Shown here one piece after another: positions 16,345 through 25,546 of a DNA stretch of 64,000 nucleotides. The notes beneath the pieces are model-generated. The model had not been told where the DNA came from and ran no database searches. It worked only from the letters and a program-made list of their open reading frames with translations. Source of the stretch: Rosistilla carotiformis (GTDB lineage: Bacteria; Planctomycetota; Planctomycetia; Pirellulales; Pirellulaceae); assembly GCF_007753095.1 (NCBI RefSeq), contig NZ_CP036348.1:6921411-6985410 (forward strand), read 5' to 3'. Every line of letters begins with the position of its first letter. Within the stretch, counting starts at the first letter, position 1. The position numbers were made by a program, and so were the translations under genes.

Positions 16345-17136
16345 TTAGGTTTCGGTGAGCGCGTTCCACTGGTTCGTTCCGGCGGTGATCACGTCGTCGT
16401 CGTCGATGATTTCAAGCCGCTGGTAGCCGTTGTGGCGAAGGACTTCGTAGGGATTGTTGCTGCGAGCGTTGTAGCAACAGATCAGCGACCAACGCGAATG
16501 CTCGCTGCGGTTTTGGTCGGATCGATGCAGCAGATTGCCATGGAAGAAGAGGGCGTCGCCGGGCTGCATTTCGACATGCAGCAGGGGCAAACGTTTGAGT
16601 ATCTGATCGACGCGGGCTTCATCGGCACCGGTCTGGCCCCCCACTTTGCCATGTTCCAGCCGCCCCAACTGTTGCGACTGAGGGATGACTTGCAAGCAAC
16701 CGTTGTCACGGCCGGCGCGATCGATCGCGATGTAGCAGCTGGCCATTCTCGGAAACAGGCAGCCGTAATTGTACCAGTAGCCATAGTCTTGATGCCATTC
16801 CCAGGCACCGCCGACGCGCGGCTCCTTGAGCATCAATTTATGATGGTAATGGTAGATCTCTTCTCCCATCAGCGACTGCATCGACCCGGCAACGCGTTGG
16901 CAGCGAGCGATGGCACTGAACATGTCGTCGGATAAATGATCGCGCACCGCCAGCACGGTTTGGCCGCCGGCGGCGTCGCTGCGGGCGGTGGCTCCCGATT
17001 CGATCTCGCGGTCGCGTCGGGCGATCTGTTCCAACAACTGGACCTCCGGCGGCGAGAGCAGCTGGGAGACCATCAAAAACCCCTCGCGGTCGAAGGTGGC
17101 TTTGTCGTCGGCGGAGATCTGCAAGCGGCTGTTCAT
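16345..17136 (-). CDS. Phytanoyl-CoA dioxygenase (PhyH) family Fe(II)/2-oxoglutarate oxygenase
   Basis: With ATG 17136 the product is 263 residues. The iron-binding HxD is in AWEWHQDYGYW (His115, Asp117), and the distal His204 is in FHGNLLHRSDQNRSEHSR, which also supplies the 2-oxoglutarate-binding Arg. The N-terminus DKATFDREGFLMVSQLL is typical of PhyH proteins. These enzymes hydroxylate small substrates using O2 and 2-oxoglutarate; the substrate is unknown. A start eight codons upstream (17160) is possible. The gene is first in a minus-strand run with the oxidoreductase and Rieske genes. Confidence 0.9.
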   Translation of the reverse strand: MNSRLQISADDKATFDREGFLMVSQLLSPPEVQLLEQIARRDREIESGATARSDAAGGQTVLAVRDHLSDDMFSAIARCQRVAGSMQSLMGEEIYHYHHKLMLKEPRVGGAWEWHQDYGYWYNYGCLFPRMASCYIAIDRAGRDNGCLQVIPQSQQLGRLEHGKVGGQTGADEARVDQILKRLPLLHVEMQPGDALFFHGNLLHRSDQNRSEHSRWSLICCYNARSNNPYEVLRHNGYQRLEIIDDDDVITAGTNQWNALTET

Positions 17137-17397
17137 TTCGAGGGACCTTGCGTGCGGCACAACAAAAGCTGATTACAATAAACGTCTATGCTCTCACGCG
17201 CAAACATCCCACGCTATATGCCTAGAAGAATCCTTGGTGGTATCGTAGGCTAATCGGACGTCGCAGCGTCGCCGGGAGCGGCCCCAAGTTGAATCGCCCT
17301 ATTCGATGCAGCGAAAAATCGCGATTACCGATACACTTGGGTTGCGAACAACGCGAACTTAAAATCTTCACGGACCCTTTGATGGGTGAATAATTGC

Positions 17398-18237
17398 ATG
17401 GCGACCGTCGAATCGAACAGCGAAGCCCCGAATACCAAAAAACGTGGAATTCCCGAGGGTTTATGGATCAAATGCCCGGGATGCTTGTCGAGCGTTTACC
17501 GCAAAGAGGTCCAACGGCGGCTGAATGTCTGCCCTAAATGCGACCATCATCTTTACGTTTCGGCCGCCGATCGGGTCGAACAGGTCTTAGATGAAGGGAC
17601 GTTTGAGGCCTGGGACGAACAGCTGCGTCCCACCGATCCCCTGGAATTTGCCGACCGAAAACGTTATGCCGAGCGATTGTTAGCCGAACAGAAGCGGACC
17701 GGATTGGTCGATGCCGCCCTGACGGGCACCGGGATGATCCGGGCGCGCCGCGTTGCGTTTGGAGTGACCGACAGTGCGTTTATCATGGGGAGCATGGGAT
17801 CGGTTGTCGGCGAGCGGTTGACGCGGCTGATCGAACGAGCGACCGAACAGAACCTTCCCTTGATCATTATTAGCGGCTCCGGCGGCGGGGCTCGGATGCA
17901 CGAAGGGATCCTATCGCTGATGCAGATGGCCAAGGTCTCCGCAGCATTGGCTCGGTATCACGAATCGGGCGGGCTGTTTATCAGCGTGTTGACCAACCCC
18001 ACGATGGGTGGTGTTGCTGCCAGTTTCGCTTCGTTGGGAGATCTCTGTTTCGCCGAACCCAAGGCGTTGATCGGTTTCGCTGGGCCGCGAACGATCAAAG
18101 CGACGATTGGCATCGAATTGCCCGAGGGCTTTCAGACCAGCGAATTCCTGTTGGAGCATGGTTTTATCGATCGGATCGTCGCTCGCGATCGCTTGAAATC
18201 GGAGATCGCCCGCGTTATTGACTACTGTGGCAAATAA
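17398..18237 (+). CDS. accD: Acetyl-CoA carboxylase carboxyltransferase subunit beta
   Basis: This 279-residue protein matches AccD in length and order. It has an N-terminal C4 zinc ribbon (Cys26, Cys29, Cys45, Cys48: [17 protein letters not shown] then VCPKC). The carboxyltransferase core contains [38 protein letters not shown] and [12 protein letters not shown]. It transfers carboxyl from carboxybiotin to acetyl-CoA, making malonyl-CoA in fatty acid synthesis. The ATG at 17398 is favoured over an in-frame GTG four codons earlier. No accA is adjacent. A kinase-like gene follows 29 bp later on the same strand. Confidence 0.97.
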   Translation: MATVESNSEAPNTKKRGIPEGLWIKCPGCLSSVYRKEVQRRLNVCPKCDHHLYVSAADRVEQVLDEGTFEAWDEQLRPTDPLEFADRKRYAERLLAEQKRTGLVDAALTGTGMIRARRVAFGVTDSAFIMGSMGSVVGERLTRLIERATEQNLPLIIISGSGGGARMHEGILSLMQMAKVSAALARYHESGGLFISVLTNPTMGGVAASFASLGDLCFAEPKALIGFAGPRTIKATIGIELPEGFQTSEFLLEHGFIDRIVARDRLKSEIARVIDYCGK

Positions 18238-18266
18238 CACTCCTCCTCTCGATTACGAATACGTTT

Positions 18267-19220
18267 ATGGGTCTGCTGGATAAAATTCAATCGCTGATCG
18301 GCAAAAAGAAGACGGAAGAAGGAGATTCCGATGCCGCGGCGGTTCCGACAAGCAAGCGGACCAAGGGGAGCAACAGCCTGGATGTCGAAGCCCGCTTTGA
18401 GCGGATGCGGTCGGCGGTCTCGGGGACGATGAGTAACTTCATCACCGCGCGGGATCGGCAATACAACCGCGTGGTGGGGCTGAAGCTGTGCGACGCGGAA
18501 AAAGTCGCCACCTTCGAAGCCCGTTTCAAAGGGCTCAAGAAACCGATCGAAGGGGAGATCGCTGTGCAAATGCAGCACCCCAACGTTGTGGAGACCTACG
18601 AATACGGAACCACCAAACAGGGCCAACCCTATCTGGTGATGGAGTATGTCGACGGCCCCGGTTTGCTGCAGATCATCCAAACGCGGAAAGAAGAGACCTT
18701 GGCTGGAAAGCGTTTATCGCTGATCCGGCAGATGGCCGAGGGGATGAAGTACGTCCACGAGAAGGGATTCATTCACCGCGACATCTGCCCTCGCAACTTC
18801 ATCTGTTCGGCCGATATGGAGCGGGTGAAGCTTATCGACTTTGGTTTGACCGTTCCCGCACTGCCTCCGTACATGCAACCGGGCAACCGGACGGGAACCC
18901 CGCTCTACATGGCTCCGGAAATCGTTCGTCGCCGCCACACCGACCAGCGAGTCGACGTGTTCGCCTTTGGCGTTTCGATCTACACGCTGTGCGCTTTCGA
19001 ATTCCCCTGGCCGGTCAACGACACGACGGGCAAGGCGGCATTGCAGCACGACACGCACCCGCCGACTCCAATCTTGGAGTTCCGCCCCGATCTGAATCCG
19101 GTGCTGGCGACGGCGATCATGCGTTGCATCCATCCCAACGTCCAAGACCGGATGCTCTCGATGGAAGCCTTTTTGAGGCAGATCAAAGGGGTGAAGTCGG
19201 AGCTGAAAACGGAGACCTAG
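18267..19220 (+). CDS. Ser/Thr protein kinase-like protein with altered catalytic loop
   Basis: This 317-residue soluble protein has a kinase fold after a 50-residue basic leader. The ATP-anchoring Lys73 (VGLKLCD), the helix-C Glu region (GEIAVQMQHPNVV) and Asp191 of DFGLT are present. The Gly-rich loop is degenerate (SGTMSNFITAR). The catalytic loop reads HRDICPRN, so Asp172 is kept but the usual Lys two residues later is Cys174. The activation segment GTPLYMAPEIVRRR and the helix F-type DVFAFGVSIYTLCAFEFPW are normal. It may be weakly active or a pseudokinase. It follows accD by 29 bp, so regulation of lipid synthesis is a possible but unproven link. Confidence 0.85.
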   Translation: MGLLDKIQSLIGKKKTEEGDSDAAAVPTSKRTKGSNSLDVEARFERMRSAVSGTMSNFITARDRQYNRVVGLKLCDAEKVATFEARFKGLKKPIEGEIAVQMQHPNVVETYEYGTTKQGQPYLVMEYVDGPGLLQIIQTRKEETLAGKRLSLIRQMAEGMKYVHEKGFIHRDICPRNFICSADMERVKLIDFGLTVPALPPYMQPGNRTGTPLYMAPEIVRRRHTDQRVDVFAFGVSIYTLCAFEFPWPVNDTTGKAALQHDTHPPTPILEFRPDLNPVLATAIMRCIHPNVQDRMLSMEAFLRQIKGVKSELKTET

Positions 19221-19517
19221 GACGTTTGGCATGTCGCCAAACACCTCCCCGCACCCGTTGCCCAACCCTGATTCTCGGGCCGTTTCCCTGGCCGGCAACT
19301 CATCGCACCACTAGCAATTCGCTCATTCGCTGCAATCGCGCCCCCTCCAGCGGGGCATTTCTGGATTCGTGGTTTAATGTTTGAATCATTTTCTGGCGCT
19401 GACTATACTTCAAACGTGCTTCAATATTTGTCCGGTCCAAACCTTGTCTGTCGTCCACATCTCGAACGACCTGACGGGCAAACTCGGTTCGCTCCGTAAC
19501 GTGTAGGGAAACCTTCC

Positions 19518-20357
19518 ATGACCTTGTTGGGAAAGATATTTTCAGCGCTGATTTTTGTGCTCAGCATGAGCTTCTTGTTGCTTGCGATCATGGTCACGGC
19601 AACACACAAAAATTGGCGTGACGCCGCGATCAATCCTTCGACCGGTCTCAAGCAGATGGTCGAATCGAAGGAGCGTGGCATCAAGCAACTGCAGGAATCG
19701 CTGACGCGTGCCGAAGTCGCGTTGGCTCACGAACGCGCCGCTCGGCGAACGGCCTTGGCAGCGCTGCAGACCGAGGCGGCGGAACTGAAATCCAACCTGC
19801 AAAATGCGGTTAGCGAAGTTCAAACGCTCGAAGGCTTGAAGACCGCGTTGACTCAAGAAGTCAACACACAGACCCAAGAACTGACCCGTCTGACCACCGA
19901 GAACTCGGATCTGCGAACTCAGATCCGTAAAGAGCGTGAAGACCGGGATCAATTGTTCTACACCGCAGCTCGGGTCAGCGATGAGCTGAACGCGACCAAG
20001 GGCGTCGTTTCCGAGATGCAAGAACGCAACACGCAATTGATCGCACAGAACACCCGCTACAAAGAAGTCATCACCGCCGCGGATATCAATCCCGAAGACC
20101 CGATCGATAACGCACCGCCTAAACGCAATGGCGTCGTATTGTTGGTCAGCCAGCCGAGTCGCTTGGTCCAGGTTTCGATCGGTTACGACGAAGGCTTACG
20201 AGAAGGACATTTTCTGGAAGTCACGCGCGGCGGCAAGTATCTGGGACGGCTGCGAGTTCGCAAGACCGAACCCAATCAAAGCGTTGCTGAGATCCTGCCC
20301 GAACTGCAGAGCGGAATCATGAAGGAGGGCGACCGTGTCGACACAAGCATCAAATAA
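19518..20357 (+). CDS. Membrane-anchored coiled-coil protein, function unknown
   Basis: The 279-residue product has one N-terminal membrane helix (FSALIFVLSMSFLLLAIMVTA, residues 8-28). A long coiled coil (about 45-190) is rich in Glu, Leu, Gln and Arg with heptad spacing. The small beta-rich C-terminal domain (about 200-279) contains VVLLVSQPSRLVQVSIGYDEGLREGHFLEVTRGG. That layout (anchor, coil, beta domain) resembles cell-shape or secretion scaffold proteins, but I cannot assign a family. The start has AAACCTTCC upstream and no strong ribosome site. Its last 23 bp overlap the following small membrane gene, so the pair should be co-translated. Confidence 0.75.
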   Translation: MTLLGKIFSALIFVLSMSFLLLAIMVTATHKNWRDAAINPSTGLKQMVESKERGIKQLQESLTRAEVALAHERAARRTALAALQTEAAELKSNLQNAVSEVQTLEGLKTALTQEVNTQTQELTRLTTENSDLRTQIRKEREDRDQLFYTAARVSDELNATKGVVSEMQERNTQLIAQNTRYKEVITAADINPEDPIDNAPPKRNGVVLLVSQPSRLVQVSIGYDEGLREGHFLEVTRGGKYLGRLRVRKTEPNQSVAEILPELQSGIMKEGDRVDTSIK

Positions 20358-20547
20358 CGTCAAACAGAAGCAAGCGTTAAGCGTCTACACCGTGATGTTG
20401 ATCTGCAGTGCCTTGGCATTGTTGATCGCCTGCATCCTGCTGTACTACGAACTGAAGGCGTATGGCGATTTCCCATATTGGAACACTCGCGACGCCCAGC
20501 CCGCTTCGGCGTCGATTGCCCCCATCATGCGGCACTTCTTGGCTTAG
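20335..20547 (+). CDS. Small single-pass membrane protein overlapping the coiled-coil gene
   Basis: GTG 20335 is preceded by a strong ribosome binding site (AAGGAGG about 6 bp upstream) inside the end of the previous gene, which supports a real coupled gene despite the 23-bp overlap. The 70-residue product has one membrane helix (VYTVMLICSALALLIACILLYYEL, residues 18-41) and a short polar tail. No family is recognised. It probably works with the coiled-coil membrane protein encoded just upstream. Confidence 0.65.
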   Translation: MSTQASNNVKQKQALSVYTVMLICSALALLIACILLYYELKAYGDFPYWNTRDAQPASASIAPIMRHFLA

Positions 20548-20775
20548 CCAGCTGGCCTATTGCTAGCTATTCTTCCTGCACCGCCAATCGGTAAGCTGTA
20601 CCGATTGGCAAAGTGGCGACATTGGCAGAGTGCATTTTATCTGCCATCTGAATTGGATTGATTGCGTTGCCTTGCATCGCGTTCCGATCAAATCCGCTAG
20701 ATGCGAGCGACAACATTTGAGGCCCGCCATTCAGGTCCATCCGCTATCTCAAGCGATGTGTGTCAGGAGGTAAAC

Positions 20776-21717
20776 GTGCCACGTTTATCGATCATTATTC
20801 CGCTGCGATCCCATTCCGAAGACTTCGAAACCACGCTGGTTTCCGTACTGGAGAATCGTCCCGATGATTGTGAAGTGATCGTTGCCCACGACGGCAGCTA
20901 CGAAGACCCCTTTGAGCTTGCCGGCGAAGTTTGTTTTGCTGTCGGCAGCGATTGCTCGCTGTTGAACCTGGTTCGCGCGGGAAGTGAAATTGCCACCAGC
21001 CCGATCGTGCACGTATTGGCCGATGGGTTTCAAGCGACGGCTGGCTGGACCGACTACGTCGATGAAACGTTTGCCGACCACGACGTCGCTTGCGCGTCGC
21101 CGTTGGTTTGCGACATGGACGATCACGAACTGATCTTGGCCGCTGGTTGGGCCAACCATGCGCTGCGTCTGCGACGGCCGATCGCCAGCGGTGCGACGGC
21201 GGTGGGTCGTTTGGAAGCGGCTCGCATCAGCGGGCTGTTTCTGGCAGCGTCGTTCTGGAAAGTCTCGGCGCTGCGACAGCTCCTGAAGGCCCGTTCCGTC
21301 GCGACCGCTGCAGACTTCGAAGCCGTCTGTGCGCGGTGGCTCAAAAAGGAAGACTATCAAATCCAGATCGCCGTCGATTCACGTGTGACAACGTATGAGG
21401 ACGCGCCGGAATTGGAGAGTGTTGGTTTCCGAACCGGTTTCCAATTGCATTGTGCCAGTCCCGCCAGCGGTGTTCCCGCAACCATCGGCTTCGCCATGCT
21501 GTCGTGTCTGACACAGCCACATCGGATCAGCAGCTGGACAACGGCGGCGGGTCGGATCGCTGCATCGATCTGGGGCGGAAAACGTCGTCACGCGATCGAT
21601 CGAGATCTCAAAGCGATCTTGTCCGCATCGATCTCCGGTACGAGTGCATTCGAAGACGAGACGCCGCAGACGCTCGCGTTCCCGGTTGCCTCCGAACCGC
21701 TTCGACGAGCCGCATAG
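20776..21717 (+). CDS. GT2-type glycosyltransferase-like protein
   Basis: GTG 20776 follows a near-perfect ribosome site (CAGGAGGTAAAC), giving 313 residues starting MPRLSIIIPLRSHSEDF. The N-terminal half fits a GT-A nucleotide-sugar fold: IIIPLR, TLVSVLENRPDDCEVIVAHDGS and a later SPIVHVLADGFQATAGW, where the DxD position reads ADG. The normal metal-binding DxD and acceptor motifs are weak, so catalysis is not certain. The C-terminal half has a hydrophobic patch (GVPATIGFAMLSC) but no clear membrane bundle. The acceptor and pathway are unknown. An earlier in-frame start (20701) lacks a ribosome site. Confidence 0.75.
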   Translation: MPRLSIIIPLRSHSEDFETTLVSVLENRPDDCEVIVAHDGSYEDPFELAGEVCFAVGSDCSLLNLVRAGSEIATSPIVHVLADGFQATAGWTDYVDETFADHDVACASPLVCDMDDHELILAAGWANHALRLRRPIASGATAVGRLEAARISGLFLAASFWKVSALRQLLKARSVATAADFEAVCARWLKKEDYQIQIAVDSRVTTYEDAPELESVGFRTGFQLHCASPASGVPATIGFAMLSCLTQPHRISSWTTAAGRIAASIWGGKRRHAIDRDLKAILSASISGTSAFEDETPQTLAFPVASEPLRRAA

Positions 21718-21727
21718 TGCGATCCCC

Positions 21728-21755
21728 CTTCGCGGGCCCTTTGTCGCCCGCGAAG
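21728..21755. terminator. Hairpin just after the GT2 gene, possible terminator
   Basis: CTTCGCGGGC (21728-21737) and GCCCGCGAAG (21746-21755) form a perfect 10-bp GC-rich stem with an 8-base loop, 10 bp past the stop codon. No T-run follows, so termination would need other factors. Confidence 0.5.
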
Positions 21756-22074
21756 CCGCAACGGACAACCGTGAACCTGGCGACGGCCTCGATCGTCGCC
21801 AGCATCGGGTCCTGCAGGCAAAATTCCGTGACGGCCGCCCCCGTCACAAGCAGATCCCTCGACGCGTTGTGCGGCAGCTTGCCAGCAACGTCGTAGTCTC
21901 CTGTCGACACGTGAACGTGTTCGCTGCGTCCACGGTGGTCGTCGGCACGTGCGATGGCTGAGTGGACGCTACCAGGCGTCTTCGTGGGACCGCGACAAAC
22001 GGAGACCACAGCGAAGCATGGATCTGCGGATGACCGCCCCGTACGGTCGGGAAACGCATGCCTGGTCGCAATGC
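21756..22074. other. Intergenic gap between convergent genes, nothing identified
   Basis: Between the GT2 gene and the Na/Pi cotransporter, which is read on the opposite strand, I see no RNA gene, repeat or convincing reading frame. Short frames here overlap on both strands without a ribosome site or family motif. Confidence 0.5.
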
Positions 22075-23775
22075 TTATTTATCGTGGGCAATCGTTTCGG
22101 CAATATTGCGGGTGTGATCGCGGACGCGGTCGTAAGCGTTCAACGCCGCCAAGAACGCGACGCTGACCATCGGCACCATCGGGTCGGTCGACAACTCTTC
22201 GAGGTGTTTACGACGCAGCGATTTAATTTCATCGCGAATCCGCTTCTCTGCCGCACTCGTGGATGCCAAGACATTGCGATTTTCTTTGACCAGCCCATCA
22301 TGGACCGCGGCAACATACTCCATGATGTGACGGTTGAGTTCTCCCAGGTCGACGCGCTGGGAGTCCAGAAACCGGAAGCCGTCGCGACGCAGTTTGCGGT
22401 CGAATTTATCCAGGTTGGCGATGTAGTCGCTGATCGATTCGTATTCATCGGCCAACCGCAATTGCCGCCGTGCCTCTTCCGCTGTCGAATGAGAAACATT
22501 GCCCGACGACAGCAGCCCGGTAATGAACTCGGCAACCTCGTCTTGAACGCTGTCCAACACCCGTTCTCGCTGTTTCAAGCGATCGGCAAGCGTCTTGTCG
22601 GGCTCATCTTCATTCATCAGCTGCAGCAACCAATCGAGCATCTTCAGGCAGCCATCGCCCATCTTGAGGATCTCCTTGCGCGACTGTTCGATCGCCAGCA
22701 AGGGAGTTTCCAGGATCAGTACATCCAGATCCGTCAACCGCGGCTTTTCCTTGAAGGATCGGGACGGAACAGCCCACTCAAGAAAGCGCACCATCGGCGC
22801 CACGAAAGGCAAGAACATCAGCGTATTGGCGATATTGAAGACGCTGTGTGTCGCCGCGATCGCCGCAACGACATTTGGATAGGTTGGACTGCCGTCAACC
22901 ATCACCGCCTGGGCCACGTCGACAGACACAATCGACTGGATGAAACGAATGTACCATTGGAAAACGAACGTGATCCACATCACTCCGAAGAGATTGAAGA
23001 TGACATGAAAATAGGCGGCGCGGCGGGCATGAGTCGTGGTTCCCAACGAAGCCAGAAAGGCGGTAATCGTCGTGCCGATGTTTTCCCCCAACACCAATGC
23101 GGCAGCTGTTGGATAGGAAATCACTCCCTGAGTGGCCAGCGAGATCGTGATTCCAAGCGTGGCCGAAGAAGACTGAACAAGCGTCGTGAGGATGCAACCG
23201 ACGGCAGCACATTTGAGCACTCCCCAATACGTGTCGGCATTAAATTTGGCGAACCAGGCCTCGAAGTCCGGTACTTCTTTGATCACCGAACATGCATCCT
23301 TCATGATTTCCAAGCCAAAGAAAACCATCCCGACGCCCATCAAAAACATCGCCCAGTATCGCCAGCGATCGCCTTTGGAAAACAGATAAGCGAACGCCGA
23401 AAAGCCAAGTATCGGCAACCCGTATTTCCCGACCTTCAACACTAAGATCCACCCCGTGATCGTCGTGCCGATGTTGGCCCCCATGATCACCCCGATCCCC
23501 TGTGCCAATCCCATCACACCGCTGTTGACAAAGCCGATCACCATGACGGTGGTGATCGAGCTCGATTGAACGATACAGGTGACGATCACACCAACAATGG
23601 CTGCAAGAATCCGATTGTTCGTGACGGCACCAATCAACCGACGCAAGCTGCTTCCAGCGACGGCTTGCATTCCGTCGGACATGTTTTTCATGCCCAGCAG
23701 GAAGATCCCCAATCCACCCGCGAGCATGCAAATCATTTCGATCACTGAGGAGAAAGCCAAGAGATTGCCGATCAA
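22075..23775 (-). CDS. Na+/phosphate cotransporter (NptA/PNaS family) with PhoU-like C-terminal domain
   Basis: This 566-residue protein has the duplicated PNaS membrane core with the hallmark QSSS motifs (TCIVQSSSITTVM and TLVQSSSATLGI) and two GANIGTTIT/GENIGTTIT segments, across about eight hydrophobic helices (residues 5-350). Residues about 370-560 form a helical PhoU-like domain. It should import phosphate driven by Na+. The TTG at 23775 gives the longest form; ATG 23736 (MICMLAGGLGIFLLGMKNM) would also keep the whole membrane core. No pst or pho genes are adjacent. Confidence 0.9.
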   Translation of the reverse strand: MIGNLLAFSSVIEMICMLAGGLGIFLLGMKNMSDGMQAVAGSSLRRLIGAVTNNRILAAIVGVIVTCIVQSSSITTVMVIGFVNSGVMGLAQGIGVIMGANIGTTITGWILVLKVGKYGLPILGFSAFAYLFSKGDRWRYWAMFLMGVGMVFFGLEIMKDACSVIKEVPDFEAWFAKFNADTYWGVLKCAAVGCILTTLVQSSSATLGITISLATQGVISYPTAAALVLGENIGTTITAFLASLGTTTHARRAAYFHVIFNLFGVMWITFVFQWYIRFIQSIVSVDVAQAVMVDGSPTYPNVVAAIAATHSVFNIANTLMFLPFVAPMVRFLEWAVPSRSFKEKPRLTDLDVLILETPLLAIEQSRKEILKMGDGCLKMLDWLLQLMNEDEPDKTLADRLKQRERVLDSVQDEVAEFITGLLSSGNVSHSTAEEARRQLRLADEYESISDYIANLDKFDRKLRRDGFRFLDSQRVDLGELNRHIMEYVAAVHDGLVKENRNVLASTSAAEKRIRDEIKSLRRKHLEELSTDPMVPMVSVAFLAALNAYDRVRDHTRNIAETIAHDK

Positions 23776-24328
23776 TAATGGAGGAGATTTATGAAGCTTT
23801 GATGAAGAGAGCCCAGTTTAAATCTGCCGAACCGTTTTGGCAACGAACCCCAAAGGGAGCGACCGCAGGCGGTTACAAGAACCTCCCGCGAGGGAATGGG
23901 ACGGTTCTTGCAAAGAGAAATCGCGTCGCGGCCCCACACCGGAGCGTTTTGGACGCGTCAATAAGCCAGCCCCCTGGCGGGGGGCTGAGCGTGCGTGACA
24001 CATGAGGTTCCCGGCGTCGTAGGTCCGGGAACGCTCTTATAAACAGACTTCCGAAAGCGTCACCGCTTTCACCGCAGCTCCCTTCCGATTACAGACAGAA
24101 CGACGACCCTCCCGTCAAATCAATCGGTCCGGGGCATTTCGATTCAATCCCCCTGGTCAGGCATTGGGGTAAAGGTTGGGACACGTTCGGATTGCCGAAC
24201 CAACGCATCCCGTCGGGACGATTTTAAAATCGCTCTTGCCGCAAAGAATTGGACGCCGATAATACCAGGTATCCGAAGCGAGGCTCTTTCATTTTGAATG
24301 TCCGCCGACTTCGTTACATCATCCATCG
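23776..24328. other. Intergenic region with several hairpins, no gene seen
   Basis: The region holds an inverted repeat CAAGAACC...GGTTCTTG (about 23876-23910) and a GC-rich hairpin AGCCCCC-TGGCG-GGGGGCT (about 23968-23986). A small palindrome CATCCCGTCGGGACG lies near 24209 and resembles the GATCCCGTCGGGAT pieces of the large arrays. No frame here has a ribosome site plus a recognisable motif. Confidence 0.55.
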
Positions 24329-24727
24329 ATGAAGCATCCCCTCTCTCTCCGCGAATCACAACGAAGGCAACGGCCCGCGGGAGCACTGCGCGACGTGGGG
24401 CCAGCGATCGGATTGCTGTTGGCGGTTGCGTTGTCTCAGGTGGCCCCTGTTGCGATTCGCCCCTTGGCGATGCACGGTCGCGCCGCGGAATCGACATCGC
24501 TACTGGCTGCATTGAACGCCAAGGCGTTCGCAGTCGTTAAGCTGCCCACCGTCACTCGGCAGGGAGAGCTGCGACCGCAAGAGTTCAAGTCACTGGACGA
24601 TGGCTTGGCTCCGATGTTCGCTGCGTCGCCTCGATTTCGTTCGCCATCACTTGCCACAAGTTCTCTGCGATCGATGCCGCGTCGCACCGCGACGCTCGTC
24701 GACATGAATGTGCGTTTGCAGATTTAA
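24329..24727 (+). CDS. Hypothetical small protein with one hydrophobic segment
   Basis: ATG 24329 opens 132 codons. The product has a basic N-terminus, a hydrophobic stretch (AIGLLLAVALSQVAPVAI, about residues 26-43) that could be a late signal or membrane anchor, and a basic Ser/Arg-rich end. There is no ribosome binding site, family motif or operon partner. Overlapping frames exist on the other strand, so coding status is uncertain. Confidence 0.35.
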   Translation: MKHPLSLRESQRRQRPAGALRDVGPAIGLLLAVALSQVAPVAIRPLAMHGRAAESTSLLAALNAKAFAVVKLPTVTRQGELRPQEFKSLDDGLAPMFAASPRFRSPSLATSSLRSMPRRTATLVDMNVRLQI

Positions 24728-24799
24728 ACGACCCCATCGGTTCGTTGCAAATCTGTATTCACTTACCACACATTCATCTTTTGATAGAGAGCTGTCTCC

Positions 24800-25411
24800 A
24801 TGTCTGCGCGCCATAAAACCAACCAAACGAAGAAGAACCCTCGTGGGGCCGAGAAGAGTCCCCACGCGTCCCAACCGGTCCAGTCACCGCCCGGATACAA
24901 ACATCAAGCACTGCATCGAGTTGCCAGTCTGATTCAACAGTCCGACTATGGCGAAGCTGTCGAAGTGCTACGTGCCGCCGGCTATGACAACCAAGTCCGC
25001 AACGCCTTGGGCGTCTGTCTCATGCGGTTGGGGAGATCCGAAGAAGCGGTCGCCGTCTTCCGTCAATTCGTCTTAAGTGCCGATGGAGTCTCCGAGAAGC
25101 GAGAGATCTGCAACGCGTACAAACGAAACTTTGCCACCGCACTGTTACTCAAGGGAACGCCCAGCGGTGCGCTGTCGGTATTGCGAGACACGCGAGAACC
25201 GGAGCATCCGATGGCCGTTTGCATCTCCACCGCGATTCGCAACTGGGCCGATTCGTTGCCTTGGTGGCCGAGAATCAATTGGAAGATCAACTTGCTCGAA
25301 CCGGCGAACTGCCATGTCCCAATCGACTTTGAGCCGGGGGAATTGGATTTCGAAATCGACCTACGAAAACCAACGGGACCGTCCAACGGAACGTATGGGC
25401 TTGCTGTCTAA
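24800..25411 (+). CDS. Hypothetical TPR-like protein
   Basis: ATG 24800 gives 203 residues. After a basic, Lys/Pro-rich N-terminus (1-33), residues about 35-125 form helical pairs of the tetratricopeptide type (LIQQSDYGEAVEVLRAAGYD, NALGVCLMRLGRSEEAVAVFRQF). The C-terminal 60 residues (WADSLPWWPRINWKIN...) are Trp- and acid-rich and match nothing I know. TPRs mediate protein contacts; the partner is unknown. It stands alone in its transcription unit. Confidence 0.65.
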   Translation: MSARHKTNQTKKNPRGAEKSPHASQPVQSPPGYKHQALHRVASLIQQSDYGEAVEVLRAAGYDNQVRNALGVCLMRLGRSEEAVAVFRQFVLSADGVSEKREICNAYKRNFATALLLKGTPSGALSVLRDTREPEHPMAVCISTAIRNWADSLPWWPRINWKINLLEPANCHVPIDFEPGELDFEIDLRKPTGPSNGTYGLAV

Positions 25412-25546
25412 ACGCTGAACCTGAGGATCCGTCGAACCAACAGATCGAAAGACTCCATCCTTCGCAGTTGCGAACGCGAGGGATGGAGATGTTGACCGTT
25501 TCGCCCGCCATCGCCGTGGTCGCGTCGGGCCTCTCCGGGGCGCGAC

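Noticed and set aside
21949-23445. 498-residue plus-strand frame opposite the Na/Pi cotransporter
   Set aside because: The minus strand carries the two QSSS motifs and PhoU domain; the plus frame is a codon-bias shadow.
23840-24000. Hairpin group after the Na/Pi gene as members of the array A/B family
   Set aside because: No GTAG foot and no shared loop; only short GC-rich palindromes are in common.
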